DNA of 64,000 bases from JAHEEL01 sp963836085 (GCA_963836085.1 CAWIHT010000011.1:248001-312000); one strand, 5' to 3'. Shown: positions 15,287 through 24,550, counted from the first letter of the stretch. The notes: generated from the letters alone by a model not told the origin. Program-made: numbers and translations.

Positions 15287-16935
15287 CCCCATCCGATCCG
15301 AGGTTCCGGGTCAGATGGCTCGGTCGGGTTGCGTATGACGAGGCGTCGGATCTCCAGCGAGCGGTGTGGGAGTCGCGTTCGACCGGTCGGATCGACGACG
15401 ACTACCTGCTCCTCCTCGAGCACCCCCACACGTACACGGTGGGACGCAATGGAGACGGCTCCAACCTGAAGATCGATCCGTCGCAGCTCGACTCGATCGA
15501 TGCCAGCCTGGTCTTCACCGATCGGGGCGGGGACATCACCTATCACGGACCCGGCCAGCTCGTCGGATACCCGATCGTGGCCGTGCCGAGCCTGGCCCGA
15601 GGGTGGGACTCGGTCGGCCACCTCCGCAGGATCGAGACGTTGCTCATCGCCACCCTCGCCGACCTCGGGATCTCGGCGTGGGCTGAGGACGGTTTCACGG
15701 GGGTGTGGACGGAGCACGGGAAGATTGCCGCCATCGGCGTACGTGTCTCCTCCGGCGTTGCGATGCACGGCTTCGCCATCAACGTGACACCGGATCTCTC
15801 CTACTTTGACATCATCGTTCCCTGTGGGATCGCCGACCGCCCGGTCACGTCGCTCGCCGAGATCCTCGGAACGACACCCCCGATGGAGATGGTCGTCGAT
15901 GCCTTGATCCCGCACGCGGTTGCTGCGTTCGGCGGCGACCCGGAAGTACAGATCGGCGCGTTCTCCCGCAAGGATCGGACCCGCCCCTACGACATCGACG
16001 CCATGGTCGAGGCCGGCGTCTTCTCCTCTACACGGAGCAACGAGACGCCCATCGCGATTCGGGGCCTGCTCCCCGGCGAGCCGCCGAAGCCGGACTGGAT
16101 GAAGGTCAAGGCTGATCTCTCCACCGAAGGCTTCCGCGATCTCAAGAAGCTGATGCGCGGAATGGAACTGAACACGGTGTGTGAAGAGGCACAGTGTCCG
16201 AACATCTACGAATGCTGGGAATCCGGAACCTCGACGCTCATGTTGCTCGGCGACACCTGCACCCGGGCATGCGCATTCTGCGACGTTGCGACCGGCCGGC
16301 CGGGAGCCGTCGATGTCGATGAGGCACGGCGGGCAGCGGCCGCCGTCGTACACATGGGTTTGCGTCATGCTGTGCTGACGTCCGTCAACCGGGACGATCT
16401 TCCGGATGGCGGGGCGAGCGTCTTCGCCGACACGATCCACGAGATACGCGAGTACCTTCCCGAGTGCGAGGTCGAGGTGCTGATCCCGGACTTCAAGGGG
16501 GACACCGCAGCGCTCGGTGCCGTGATGGCGGCCAAACCGGCGGTCCTGAATCACAACACCGAGACCGTGTTGCGCCTCCAGCGAGAGATCCGTACCGCGG
16601 CGAGCTACGCACGTTCGCTCGCGCTCCTCGCTCGGTCGAAGTGGATGAACCCCTCCGGTGTTGTCAAATCGGGCCTCATCGTCGGCATGGGGGAGGACGA
16701 GGAAGAGGTGCTCGGTGCTCTCGCCGATCTCCGGGCCGTCGGTGTCGACATCGTGACGATCGGCCAGTACCTCCGGCCGACCGCCCGGCACCGCCCGATC
16801 AGCCGCTACGTTCATCCGGACGAGTTCCTCCGGTACGTCGAGGAAGGCGATCGCCTCGGACTCCCACACGTCGAAGCCGGCCCCCTCGTGCGATCGTCGT
16901 ACCGGGCACATGAATCGCTGGAGGCAGCACGATGA
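15283..16935 (+). CDS. lipB-lipA: Fused octanoyltransferase (LipB) and lipoyl synthase (LipA)
   Basis: 550 residues in one open frame. Residues 1 to about 222 are LipB: the HGPGQLVGYPIV motif near residues 88-99, catalytic Lys147 in HGKIAAIG and Cys181 in IVPCGIADRPVTS. A linker of about 40 residues follows. From about residue 265 it is LipA: auxiliary-cluster Cys300, Cys305 and Cys311 (CX4CX5C), radical-SAM Cys326, Cys330 and Cys333 (CX3CX2C), and the C-terminal RSSY motif at 537-540. Both halves keep every residue expected for activity. The protein would transfer octanoate to lipoyl domains and then insert two sulfurs. The ATG at 15283 overlaps the E2 stop (ATGA) with AGGAG upstream; its own stop overlaps the M24 start. 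Confidence 0.93.
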   Translation: MTPSDPRFRVRWLGRVAYDEASDLQRAVWESRSTGRIDDDYLLLLEHPHTYTVGRNGDGSNLKIDPSQLDSIDASLVFTDRGGDITYHGPGQLVGYPIVAVPSLARGWDSVGHLRRIETLLIATLADLGISAWAEDGFTGVWTEHGKIAAIGVRVSSGVAMHGFAINVTPDLSYFDIIVPCGIADRPVTSLAEILGTTPPMEMVVDALIPHAVAAFGGDPEVQIGAFSRKDRTRPYDIDAMVEAGVFSSTRSNETPIAIRGLLPGEPPKPDWMKVKADLSTEGFRDLKKLMRGMELNTVCEEAQCPNIYECWESGTSTLMLLGDTCTRACAFCDVATGRPGAVDVDEARRAAAAVVHMGLRHAVLTSVNRDDLPDGGASVFADTIHEIREYLPECEVEVLIPDFKGDTAALGAVMAAKPAVLNHNTETVLRLQREIRTAASYARSLALLARSKWMNPSGVVKSGLIVGMGEDEEEVLGALADLRAVGVDIVTIGQYLRPTARHRPISRYVHPDEFLRYVEEGDRLGLPHVEAGPLVRSSYRAHESLEAAR

Positions 16936-18005
16936 CCATGGAGCGAATCGAAGCGACCCGCAACGAGATGCGTCGGCGGGGGATCGATGCGCTGCTCGTC
17001 TCGGTCGGTTCCGACCTTCCCTATCTCACGAGCTATCGGGCTTTCCCCCTCGAACGAATCACGGCTCTGGTTCTGCCCGTCGACGGCGACCCAGCGCTCT
17101 TCGTCCCGAGGCTCGAGGCACCGCGGGTGAACACCACGGTTGAGGTGGTGCCGTGGGACGAGACCGACGACCCCATCGGTCGTATGGCCGGACTGCTCCC
17201 CACCCACGGGACGATCGCCGTTGGTGATCAGATGTGGGCGGCATTCCTCATTGCCTTCCAGCGTCACCTTCCGGAGGCATCGTTCGTCGATGCCGAGCCG
17301 ATCATGGCTTCGCTCAGAGTGATCAAGGAACCGGGGGAGATCGAGGCGTTGCGCGATGCAGCACACGGAGTTGATCGGGTTGCCGACGAGTTGCTCGAGG
17401 TTCGCTTCTCGGGCAAGACCGAGCGCGAGATCTCACGAACCGTCACCGACATGACGGTGGCCGCAGGCCACGACTCGGTCTCTTTCGCCATCGTTGCATC
17501 CGGGCCCAATGGGGCGTCGCCGCATCACGAGCCATCTGACCGCGTCATACGCGACGGAGATGCGATCGTCGTCGATTTCGGCGGACACGTTCGCGGGTAC
17601 GGCTCCGATACGACCCGGATGTACTGCGTCGGTACTCCACCCGACGGTTTCAACGAGGCGTATGCCGTCCTCCATGACGCGCAGAGGGCGGCGGTCGCCG
17701 CCGTCCGCCCCGGCGTGACCGCCGAGTCGATCGATGCGGTGGCACGCTCGATCATCGACGACGCCGGATACGGCGACGCCTTCATCCACCGCCTCGGACA
17801 CGGCATCGGCCTCGACGCGCATGAACAGCCCTACCTCGTCGAAGGGAACGCCCAGGTGATTCGTGCGGGCATGGCCTTCTCGATCGAGCCCGGCATCTAC
17901 CTTCCGAATCGGTGGGGAATGAGAATCGAAGACATCGTCGTTGCCGTCGACGGCGGTGTTGATCGTCTGAACCAGTCATCGCGCGCCCTTCGATTCGTCG
18001 ACTGA
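16932..18005 (+). CDS. M24-family metallopeptidase (Xaa-Pro aminopeptidase-like)
   Basis: 357 residues. An N-terminal creatinase-like domain precedes a pita-bread catalytic domain with the usual metal ligands: Asp in VVDFGGHVRGYGSDTTR, His in HRLGHGIGLDAHE, Glu in FSIEPGIYLP and the final Glu in GMRIEDIVV. It probably removes an N-terminal residue before proline. It overlaps the lipB-lipA stop by 4 bp and closes that operon; the relation to lipoylation is unclear and may only reflect conserved gene order. Confidence 0.9.
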   Translation: MTMERIEATRNEMRRRGIDALLVSVGSDLPYLTSYRAFPLERITALVLPVDGDPALFVPRLEAPRVNTTVEVVPWDETDDPIGRMAGLLPTHGTIAVGDQMWAAFLIAFQRHLPEASFVDAEPIMASLRVIKEPGEIEALRDAAHGVDRVADELLEVRFSGKTEREISRTVTDMTVAAGHDSVSFAIVASGPNGASPHHEPSDRVIRDGDAIVVDFGGHVRGYGSDTTRMYCVGTPPDGFNEAYAVLHDAQRAAVAAVRPGVTAESIDAVARSIIDDAGYGDAFIHRLGHGIGLDAHEQPYLVEGNAQVIRAGMAFSIEPGIYLPNRWGMRIEDIVVAVDGGVDRLNQSSRALRFVD

Positions 18006-18023
18006 TCGAGCCCGGGTCGGGAG

Positions 18024-18029
18024 TACGCT
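18024..18029 (+). promoter_or_regulatory. -10 box of transketolase, short leader
   Basis: TACGCT would start transcription about 15 nt before the ATG, leaving a leader that contains AGGAGG. Unlike most promoters here, this one includes a ribosome site. Confidence 0.4.
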
Positions 18030-18050
18030 GGCCCCACCACAGGAGGTTGT

Positions 18051-20006
18051 ATGCAGAAGGCTATTGAACAACAAGCCACCGACGCTCTCCGGATCCTCTC
18101 GATCGACGGGGTCCAGCGTGCGAACTCCGGGCATCCGGGTATGCCGATGGGTATGGCGGACATCGCTGCCGTTCTCTGGTCCCGGTTCCTCACCGTCGAT
18201 CCCGACGATCCCACATGGGACGACCGCGACCGTTTCGTGCTCTCAAACGGGCACGGTTCGATGCTGCTGTACTCGCTGCTCCACCTCTCCGGCTTCGGGC
18301 TCACCATCGACGATCTCAAGAACTTCCGGCAACTCGGATCGCCGACCCCCGGACACCCGGAGCACGATCCGGAACGCGGCATCGAGATGACCACCGGACC
18401 CCTCGGTCAAGGGTTCGCGACCGGTATTGGGATGGCGATCGCCGAAGCACACCTCCGCTCGGTTCATGGTGCCGACCTCGTCGACCACCGGATCTACGGA
18501 TTCGTTTCGGACGGCGACCTCATGGAGGGCGTCTCCGCCGAGGCCGCCTCGCTGGCCGGCCATCTTGGTCTTGGCAAGATCACGTATTTGTATGACGACA
18601 ACGGCATCACGATCGACGGCACCACCGATCTGACCTTCACCGAGGACGTTGGAGCCCGATTTGACGCGTACGGCTGGCACACGGTTGCCGTTGACGGCCA
18701 CGATCGGGAGGCGATCGCGGCAGCGATCACCGAGGCGAACGCCGACGCGCGCCCCTCACTCGTGCTCTGCCGCACGCACATCGGATTCGGATCGCCGAAC
18801 AAGCAGGACACGTCCGGTTCCCATGGCTCTCCGCTGGGGGATGACGAGATCGCCCTGGTGCGCACCACGCTCGGGTGGGATCTCCCGCCGTTCGAGGTTC
18901 CTGACGAGGTCTATGACTTCTATCGCACCGCGATGGATCGCGGTCGCGCGGCCCACGCTGCCTGGATCGCCCGGAGGGACACCGCGTTCGCTGCGGACCC
19001 GGAACGGGCCGACCGGTTCGCCGCCTACTTCGACGCCGACCCGGTCCAGATCGGAGTTCCGTACTACGAGGTCGGATCAAAGGTCGCGACTCGCGTGATC
19101 TCGGGTGCCGTGCTGCAAGAGGTTGCGGCGGTGTCTCCGAAGCTCATCGGCGGATCGGGAGATCTGACGCCGTCCAACAACAGTCGGATCGAGGTGTCGG
19201 ACGATTTCACCGCTGCAGATCCGGCCGGTCGGAACATTCGGTTCGGCATTCGCGAGCATGCCATGGGGTCGATCGCCAACGGGATCACGCTCCACGGCGG
19301 AGCACAGGGCTACGGCGCCACCTTCATGACGTTCTCCGACTACATGCGCCCTGCCGTCCGGCTCGGTGCGCTCATGGGGACACCGGCCATTTGGCTGTGG
19401 ACGCACGACTCCGTGTTCCTCGGCGAGGACGGTCCGACCCACCAGCCGATCGAGCACCTCGCTGCGCTCCGCGCGATCCCCGGCCTCCAGGTGATGCGTC
19501 CTGCAGATCCGACCGAGGTCGCGGTTGCCTGGGAACAGGCCATCAACAGCGTCGATCGGCCGACGGCGTTGATCTTGACCCGTCAGGGTCTGCCGGTTCC
19601 TGCGGATCCACCCGACCGGGATGACGTCGCTCGGGGCGGGTACGTCCGCCGTGCGGGGACCGACGCCATCTTGATCGCGACCGGTTCCGAGGTGCCGCTG
19701 GCCGAAGCGGTCGCCGAGCGCCTCGAGCACCGCGGGATCTCCGCCAGGGTGGTTTCGATGCCGTGTGTCGAGGTCTTCCTCGATCAGGACCACGACTACC
19801 AGGCAGATGTCCTCGGCATCGACCTGCCGACGGCCACGATCGAAGCCGGGCTGACCTACGGGTGGGATCGCTTCACGGGACCGGACGGTCTGCGAATCGG
19901 AATCGACCGCTTCGGCATGTCGGCACCGGCGGATGTGATCGCCGAAGAGTTGGGTTTGACACCGGAGGCCGTCGAGGCCTCGGTGCTCGACTGGCTTGGA
20001 GCCTGA
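18051..20006 (+). CDS. tkt: Transketolase
   Basis: 651 residues. A thiamine-diphosphate enzyme of the pentose phosphate pathway. N-terminal ANSGHPGMPMGMADIAAVLW, the TPP motif GDGDLMEGVSAEA with the downstream DNN, KQDTSGSHGSPL, and the pyrimidine domain EHAMGSIANGITLHGG with GPTHQPIEHLAALR. Length and domain order are complete. A strong AGGAGG ribosome site precedes the ATG. Confidence 0.97.
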   Translation: MQKAIEQQATDALRILSIDGVQRANSGHPGMPMGMADIAAVLWSRFLTVDPDDPTWDDRDRFVLSNGHGSMLLYSLLHLSGFGLTIDDLKNFRQLGSPTPGHPEHDPERGIEMTTGPLGQGFATGIGMAIAEAHLRSVHGADLVDHRIYGFVSDGDLMEGVSAEAASLAGHLGLGKITYLYDDNGITIDGTTDLTFTEDVGARFDAYGWHTVAVDGHDREAIAAAITEANADARPSLVLCRTHIGFGSPNKQDTSGSHGSPLGDDEIALVRTTLGWDLPPFEVPDEVYDFYRTAMDRGRAAHAAWIARRDTAFAADPERADRFAAYFDADPVQIGVPYYEVGSKVATRVISGAVLQEVAAVSPKLIGGSGDLTPSNNSRIEVSDDFTAADPAGRNIRFGIREHAMGSIANGITLHGGAQGYGATFMTFSDYMRPAVRLGALMGTPAIWLWTHDSVFLGEDGPTHQPIEHLAALRAIPGLQVMRPADPTEVAVAWEQAINSVDRPTALILTRQGLPVPADPPDRDDVARGGYVRRAGTDAILIATGSEVPLAEAVAERLEHRGISARVVSMPCVEVFLDQDHDYQADVLGIDLPTATIEAGLTYGWDRFTGPDGLRIGIDRFGMSAPADVIAEELGLTPEAVEASVLDWLGA

Positions 20007-20015
20007 TCGGTCCCT

Positions 20016-20696
20016 ATGGACCTCAGTCCGGCACTCATCCTCATCACCTGGGTCTCCGGCATTGCTGCCGGGGGAGCGCTCGTGGCATGGTGGCGCGTTG
20101 TCGGTCCGGGATACCTGTGGCTCACCGGAGCCATCGTTGCCGTGATCGGCGGGTTGAGCGCCGTGGCCGGCGCGGGATCGATCGCGTGGCTCGGGGTTGC
20201 GTCGGCGGTCGTCGGGTCGATAGCGGCCCGATCCCGTGCAGTCGCGACGATGACGTTCGCGGCCGCCGCCATACTCTTCGCAGCGTCGGTCTGGGAGGCA
20301 GACGCGGCGGCAATCGCACTGCTGGGGTCTGGGATTCTCCTCCTCGGAGGCATCACGACCGAGATGCTGCTCGGCCACTGGTTTCTCGTCGACCCGACGC
20401 TACCCCGGTGGTCGCTTCACGCGCTCGACGCCATCGCCGCCGTTGGCCTCGCACTTGAGGTCTTCATCGTCGGCGTGTCCGATTCTCTCGTCCTGAGCGG
20501 TACCGATGGCGTCTACGGGATCGTCTACCTCGTCATGGCGGCATTCTGCACGCTGCTCATGGCCGGCGTATGGGGATCGCTGCGTGAGCCGCGCTACTCG
20601 GGGGTGATGGCGGCGACCGGACTGTCGTACCTGGCGGTGTTGGTGGCATTTGGCGTGGTGACGATCGGGCGTTCCCTCGTCGGCGGAGGTTTGTGA
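20016..20696 (+). CDS. Polytopic membrane protein, function unknown
   Basis: 226 residues, about eight hydrophobic segments covering most of the length, with short loops. The segment TTEMLLGHWFLVDPTLPR lies near the middle, between the fifth and sixth helices. No signature I can name. It follows tkt by 9 nt and its TGA overlaps a possible GTG start of the next gene, so it probably belongs to a tkt transcript. Confidence 0.65.
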   Translation: MDLSPALILITWVSGIAAGGALVAWWRVVGPGYLWLTGAIVAVIGGLSAVAGAGSIAWLGVASAVVGSIAARSRAVATMTFAAAAILFAASVWEADAAAIALLGSGILLLGGITTEMLLGHWFLVDPTLPRWSLHALDAIAAVGLALEVFIVGVSDSLVLSGTDGVYGIVYLVMAAFCTLLMAGVWGSLREPRYSGVMAATGLSYLAVLVAFGVVTIGRSLVGGGL

Positions 20697-20712
20697 GCCG
20701 TGTGCCCACTCC

Positions 20713-20718
20713 TAACCT
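20713..20718 (+). promoter_or_regulatory. -10 box of cobalamin adenosyltransferase, leaderless arrangement
   Basis: TAACCT, 7 nt, ATG at 20726, inside a frame that remains open from 20693. It favours the internal start. Confidence 0.5.
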
Positions 20719-20725
20719 CTCGGTG

Positions 20726-21268
20726 ATGCGCATTTATACCCGACGCGGCGATGATGGTACGACCGGCCTCTTCCATGGGGGACGGGTCGCAAAGGACTCG
20801 GCAGGACCTGAGGCGTACGGCACGGTCGACGAGGCCGTTTCGGTACTTGGCGTCGCCCGGTCCCAGGCAGAAGAGGAGACGGCTGCGGCCATCCTCGCGG
20901 TGCAACGCGACCTGTTCGTGGTCGCCGCCGAACTCGCAACCGACCCGACCAGATGGGATCGGCTCGAGGCCGGCGTCAGCCGGGTTGAGGTCGCCATGAT
21001 CGAGCGACTCGAGACTCGTATCGACCAGATCGAGGAAGACGTCGGCATGCCAACCGAATTCGTCGTTCCCGGCGGGGACCCTGTTGCTGCGTCGGTCGAC
21101 GTGGCCCGCACCGTTGTGCGAAGGGCAGAGCGGGCATCGGTCTCGCTGCTCGCCGACCACGGCGAGTCCCTGGTGGTGCCCTACCTGAACCGCCTCGCCG
21201 ACTACCTGTACATGCTGGCTCGCGCCGTCGAGCGCGAATGGACCCCAACCCGAGGAGAGTCGACATGA
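20726..21268 (+). CDS. Cob(I)alamin adenosyltransferase, PduO type
   Basis: 180 residues. It adenosylates cob(I)alamin to coenzyme B12. The ATP-binding N-terminus MRIYTRRGDDGTTGLFHGGR and the C-terminal pattern PYLNRLADYLYMLARAVERE are as in the PduO family. The start at 20726 is chosen for the TAACCT box and because the family begins at this Met; a GTG at 20693 overlapping the previous stop is an alternative adding 11 residues. It could supply cofactor to the methylmalonyl-CoA mutase at 30253. Confidence 0.92.
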   Translation: MRIYTRRGDDGTTGLFHGGRVAKDSAGPEAYGTVDEAVSVLGVARSQAEEETAAAILAVQRDLFVVAAELATDPTRWDRLEAGVSRVEVAMIERLETRIDQIEEDVGMPTEFVVPGGDPVAASVDVARTVVRRAERASVSLLADHGESLVVPYLNRLADYLYMLARAVEREWTPTRGEST

Positions 21269-22713
21269 TCGAAGTCGTACCGTCCGGACCGCTCTTCGAC
21301 AGCGAGGCGGATCTGCTCGTTGTCCCGGTCTTTGCCGACCTGACCTGGGGTCCCGGGGCAGAAGCGGCGGCCGACCGCCTCGGACCCTGGCTCGACGACT
21401 TCCTGGACGCACGCGAATTCACGGGAAAGGTCGGCCAATTCGTGGCGGTGCCGGGCGGCGACCTCCCGTACCGCGAGATTGCGTTCGTCGGTCTCGGCGA
21501 CGACACCGACGCCGAGGTGCTTCGGCGCGCTTCGGGAACCGTTGGTCGGTTCGCAGCGCCATATCGCAGCGTTGCTACGACGCTCGGTGAGGTCGACATC
21601 GATGGCGCGGTCGAGGCCGTCACCGTCGGATACTTGCTCGGTTCCTATCGGTTCGACGAGTACCGAAGCGAACCAAAGGCAACGTCCAATGAGCGCCTCG
21701 AACTCGTCGGCGCTCCGGCCGGGGCGGCGGACGCGGTCACCCGGGCCACCGCGGTCGCCCGTGGCGTCTTTCTCGCCCGGGATCTCGTGAATCAGCCAGC
21801 GGTCGACAAGGCGCCTGCGGTGCTTGCCGCCCGGGCGCTGACCCTGAGTGATCGGATCGAAGTCGAGATCATCGATGAGGTCGAAGCGGCCGAACGGGGG
21901 TATGGCGGACTCCTTGCCGTGGGCGCCGGTGCCACGAACCCGCCGCGCATGGTCATCTTGCGATATGAGCCGGAAGGTGCCGATGCAACGCTCGCCCTCG
22001 TAGGCAAGGGGATCGTCTTTGACTCCGGTGGTCTCTCCTTGAAACCGGCGGCGATGATGGAGGCGATGAAGACGGACATGGCGGGTGCCGCCTCTGTCTA
22101 CGGGGCGATACAGGCCATTGCGGATCTGGAACTGCCGATTCGCGTACTTGGCGTGGCCCCGTTGTCCGAGAACATGACCGGGGGAGCGGCGACCCGCCCG
22201 GGTGACGTCTTCACCGCGTATCGTGGCACGACGGTCGAGGTGCTGAACACCGACGCCGAGGGGAGGCTGGTGCTCGCGGATGGACTCGGCATCGCCGTTG
22301 AGTACGAGCCGGACCTGATCGTCGATATCGCGACGTTGACCGGCGCGGCGAAGATCGCTCTCGGACCGGCCGTCGGCGCCATATTCGGCAACGGCGACGA
22401 TGCGATTGCAGCGGTCGAGGCCGCCGCTCGGTTCAGTGGCGAGTCGATGTGGGCCATGCCACTCGAACCGTCGTACCGGTCGGCGCTGAAGTCGCCGATC
22501 GCGGACCTCAAGAACATCGGTGATCGGTACGGCGGCGCAATCACCGCCGCCCTGTTCCTCTCGGAGTTCGTCGATGAGGTTCCCTGGGTTCATCTTGATG
22601 TTGCGGGTCCCGCCCGCGCAGACAAGGCCGATGCCTACGTCTCGGCGGGAGGCACCGGGTTCGGTGTCCGCACCATGGTTGAGCTCGCCCGGCAGATGGC
22701 GACGAAAGCGTAA
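21265..22713 (+). CDS. pepA: Leucyl aminopeptidase (M17)
   Basis: 482 residues. A cytosolic aminopeptidase with two metal ions. Catalytic signature NTDAEGRLVLADGL, and metal/Lys region VGKGIVFDSGGLSLKP followed by MKTDMAGAA. The N-terminal domain is complete. The start at 21265 overlaps the adenosyltransferase stop (ATGA) and has GAGGAG 7 nt upstream. A leucyl aminopeptidase near dlaT-lipB-lipA also occurs in mycobacteria, so this gene order is likely ancient. Confidence 0.95.
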   Translation: MIEVVPSGPLFDSEADLLVVPVFADLTWGPGAEAAADRLGPWLDDFLDAREFTGKVGQFVAVPGGDLPYREIAFVGLGDDTDAEVLRRASGTVGRFAAPYRSVATTLGEVDIDGAVEAVTVGYLLGSYRFDEYRSEPKATSNERLELVGAPAGAADAVTRATAVARGVFLARDLVNQPAVDKAPAVLAARALTLSDRIEVEIIDEVEAAERGYGGLLAVGAGATNPPRMVILRYEPEGADATLALVGKGIVFDSGGLSLKPAAMMEAMKTDMAGAASVYGAIQAIADLELPIRVLGVAPLSENMTGGAATRPGDVFTAYRGTTVEVLNTDAEGRLVLADGLGIAVEYEPDLIVDIATLTGAAKIALGPAVGAIFGNGDDAIAAVEAAARFSGESMWAMPLEPSYRSALKSPIADLKNIGDRYGGAITAALFLSEFVDEVPWVHLDVAGPARADKADAYVSAGGTGFGVRTMVELARQMATKA

Positions 22714-22740
22714 AGCCTGCGCCCGGTTCTCCCGATACAG

Positions 22741-22762
22741 AGAGCATTAGCCCTGATGCTCT
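22741..22762. terminator. Hairpin between pepA and the CAP gene
   Basis: AGAGCAT - 8 nt - ATGCTCT, a perfect 7-bp stem extendable by 3 bp after one mismatch, 28 nt after the pepA stop. There is no T-run, so it is a weak terminator candidate. Confidence 0.3.
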
Positions 22763-22780
22763 GTGTGTTCGGGAGGGCCC

Positions 22781-23500
22781 ATGCGCACTGTCCGCAAGAT
22801 CTCGATCGTTCTCGTCGCCCTCGTGGTGATGACGATCGGTCTGGTCGCTCCGGCGCAGGCGGGGACCGAGGGTTCGTTCCTTTCGAAGATCAACTCTTCA
22901 CGAGCCTCGGCCGGGCTTCCACCGCTGACCATGAGCTCAGAACTCGTCCCGGATGCGCGGGCCCACAGCGCCGAGATGATGGCTGCAGGGAACATCTACC
23001 ACTCGAGCAACCTCGCAGGCGTCGCATCGGGATGGGAGTCGCTCGCCGAGAACGTCGGCGCGGGGCCATCCGTCTCCAGTCTCCACACGGCCTTCATGAA
23101 CTCGGCTGGTCATCGACGCAACATCCTCGGCAACTTCAACTACGCCGGCGTCGGCGTGAAGGAAGCGGATGGTCAGATCTGGGTGACCGTGATCTTCATG
23201 CGCAAGGGATCGGCCCCTGCGACGACGACCACCACGACTTCGACGACAACCACCACGGCAGCGCCTGAGCCCACCACGACAACGACGACGGCGCCACCGG
23301 CCGAGACGACAGCCACCACAGCGGCGCCGACGCCTCCGGCGACCGAGCCCCCGGCTCAGGCAGTGCCCGCGACGAAGCCGGTACGCGTGACGGGGACGAC
23401 CGGCCGCGCATCGAGCACGACGAGTGGCGCTGCTGTCGCTGCCTCAAAGGGCAAGGAACCGCCTCACATACAGGCACTCCACCTGCCGCTCGCCGACTAG
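22781..23500 (+). CDS. Secreted CAP-domain (SCP/PR1) protein with Thr-rich tail
   Basis: 239 residues. A signal peptide ends around APAQA-GTEG (residue 26 or so). The CAP domain has HSAEMMAAGNIYHS, ESLAENVG, and the FMNSAGHRRNILGNFNYAG motif. It is followed by a long Thr/Pro/Ala-rich tail that may be a wall-spanning or glycosylated linker, ending in a short hydrophobic-basic stretch. A GGGAGGG ribosome site precedes the ATG. Function of bacterial CAP proteins is mostly unknown. It ends in a CTAG that overlaps the stop of the convergent rhodanese-ThiF gene. Confidence 0.85.
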   Translation: MRTVRKISIVLVALVVMTIGLVAPAQAGTEGSFLSKINSSRASAGLPPLTMSSELVPDARAHSAEMMAAGNIYHSSNLAGVASGWESLAENVGAGPSVSSLHTAFMNSAGHRRNILGNFNYAGVGVKEADGQIWVTVIFMRKGSAPATTTTTTSTTTTTAAPEPTTTTTTAPPAETTATTAAPTPPATEPPAQAVPATKPVRVTGTTGRASSTTSGAAVAASKGKEPPHIQALHLPLAD

Positions 23501-24540
23501 CTCTGGACCGGGCAGGAGTTGGATCGCTCGATCCTCAGAGATGCGAACCGTGACGAACGAGCGTCGTAGGTCACGAGTTGGTCGATCGTTCGGTCGGGGG
23601 ATCCCACGAGGTGCTTGATCGCCTCAACGGCCATCAGTGATCCGATCACGCCGGTGACCGCCCCGAGCACTCCTACGTCGCCGCATGTCTCCTCGTGCTC
23701 CGGCAGACCTGGGAAGAGGCACCGGTAGCAGGGTCCGACGCGAGGGTCGAACGCGGCCACCATGCCCTCCCACCGGATGGCGGCGCCGTGGACGAACGGA
23801 ATGCCGAGATCCACCGCTGTGTCGTTGACGGCCAGCCGCGTGCCGAAGTTGTCGGATGCATCGACGAGTAGGTCGTGACCGGTGAGGAGATCCGCGGCGT
23901 TGTCCGCGTCGAGCCACGTCGGCATGGACGTGACCTCAACATCGGTGTTGATCTCGCGTACCCGCTCCCTCGCAGCATCCGCCTTGCGGAGACCGAGGTC
24001 GTTCTTGTCGAAGAGCACCTGGCGTTGCAGATTCGTCGGATCAACGCGATCTCCGTCGATGATGGCGAGCGCACCGACCCCGGCGGACGCCAGGTACTGA
24101 ATGGCGGGGGAGCCGAGACCGCCGGTGCCAACAACCGCGACGCGGGCAGTGCGCACCCGTTGCTGGCCGCTTTCGCCGATTCCGTCGAGGCGGATATGCC
24201 GGTCGTAGCGGTCTGCCGTAGCGGAGTCGGTCTTGATGAGCGGGAGGCCTTCGGAGCGCCATCGACGGATGCCACCTGCCAATGAGACCACGTTCGAGAA
24301 ACCGAGATCGGAGAGGACTCCGACGACGGACCGGGACTGCTCGCCGACTCCGCAATACACCAGGATGGGCGACTCCGGATCCGGCACGAGTTGGCCGATC
24401 GCCGCGAGGTCGGTGCGGCTGCGCTGCACGGCTCCGGGAATCCGATCAATGAGGTCGTCACCCTCCCGGAGGTCGACGATGGCTGCAAAGGCGGCCACAT
24501 CGACCTGTGCGGGGGTTTGCTCTCGCTCTGACCTCTCCAT
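23497..24540 (-). CDS. Rhodanese-ThiF fusion (E1-like adenylyltransferase)
   Basis: 347 residues. A rhodanese-like domain at the N-terminus (residues about 5-105, with active-site Cys in ILVYCGVGEQSRS) precedes an E1-like ThiF/MoeB domain (VVGTGGLGSPAIQYLASAGV, then LVDASDNFGTR and the TCGDVGVLG catalytic-Cys region). This is the reverse of MoeZ, where ThiF precedes rhodanese. Zinc ligands CYRC are present, but the usual C-terminal CPxC reads SCPVQS, so one ligand seems lost. It would activate a sulfur carrier protein; none is adjacent. The start at 24540 is 10 nt past the Sir2 stop. Confidence 0.85.
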   Translation of the reverse strand: MERSEREQTPAQVDVAAFAAIVDLREGDDLIDRIPGAVQRSRTDLAAIGQLVPDPESPILVYCGVGEQSRSVVGVLSDLGFSNVVSLAGGIRRWRSEGLPLIKTDSATADRYDRHIRLDGIGESGQQRVRTARVAVVGTGGLGSPAIQYLASAGVGALAIIDGDRVDPTNLQRQVLFDKNDLGLRKADAARERVREINTDVEVTSMPTWLDADNAADLLTGHDLLVDASDNFGTRLAVNDTAVDLGIPFVHGAAIRWEGMVAAFDPRVGPCYRCLFPGLPEHEETCGDVGVLGAVTGVIGSLMAVEAIKHLVGSPDRTIDQLVTYDARSSRFASLRIERSNSCPVQS

Positions 24541-24550
24541 GTTTCGGAGG

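Noticed and set aside
14788..16911. A 707-codon open frame on the minus strand opposite E2 and lipB-lipA
   Set aside because: It is a shadow of the high-GC genes on the other strand; no family similarity, and the plus-strand genes have clear motifs and overlapping starts.
21202..22593. A 463-codon minus-strand frame opposite pepA
   Set aside because: Shadow frame; pepA on the plus strand is complete and has a ribosome site.
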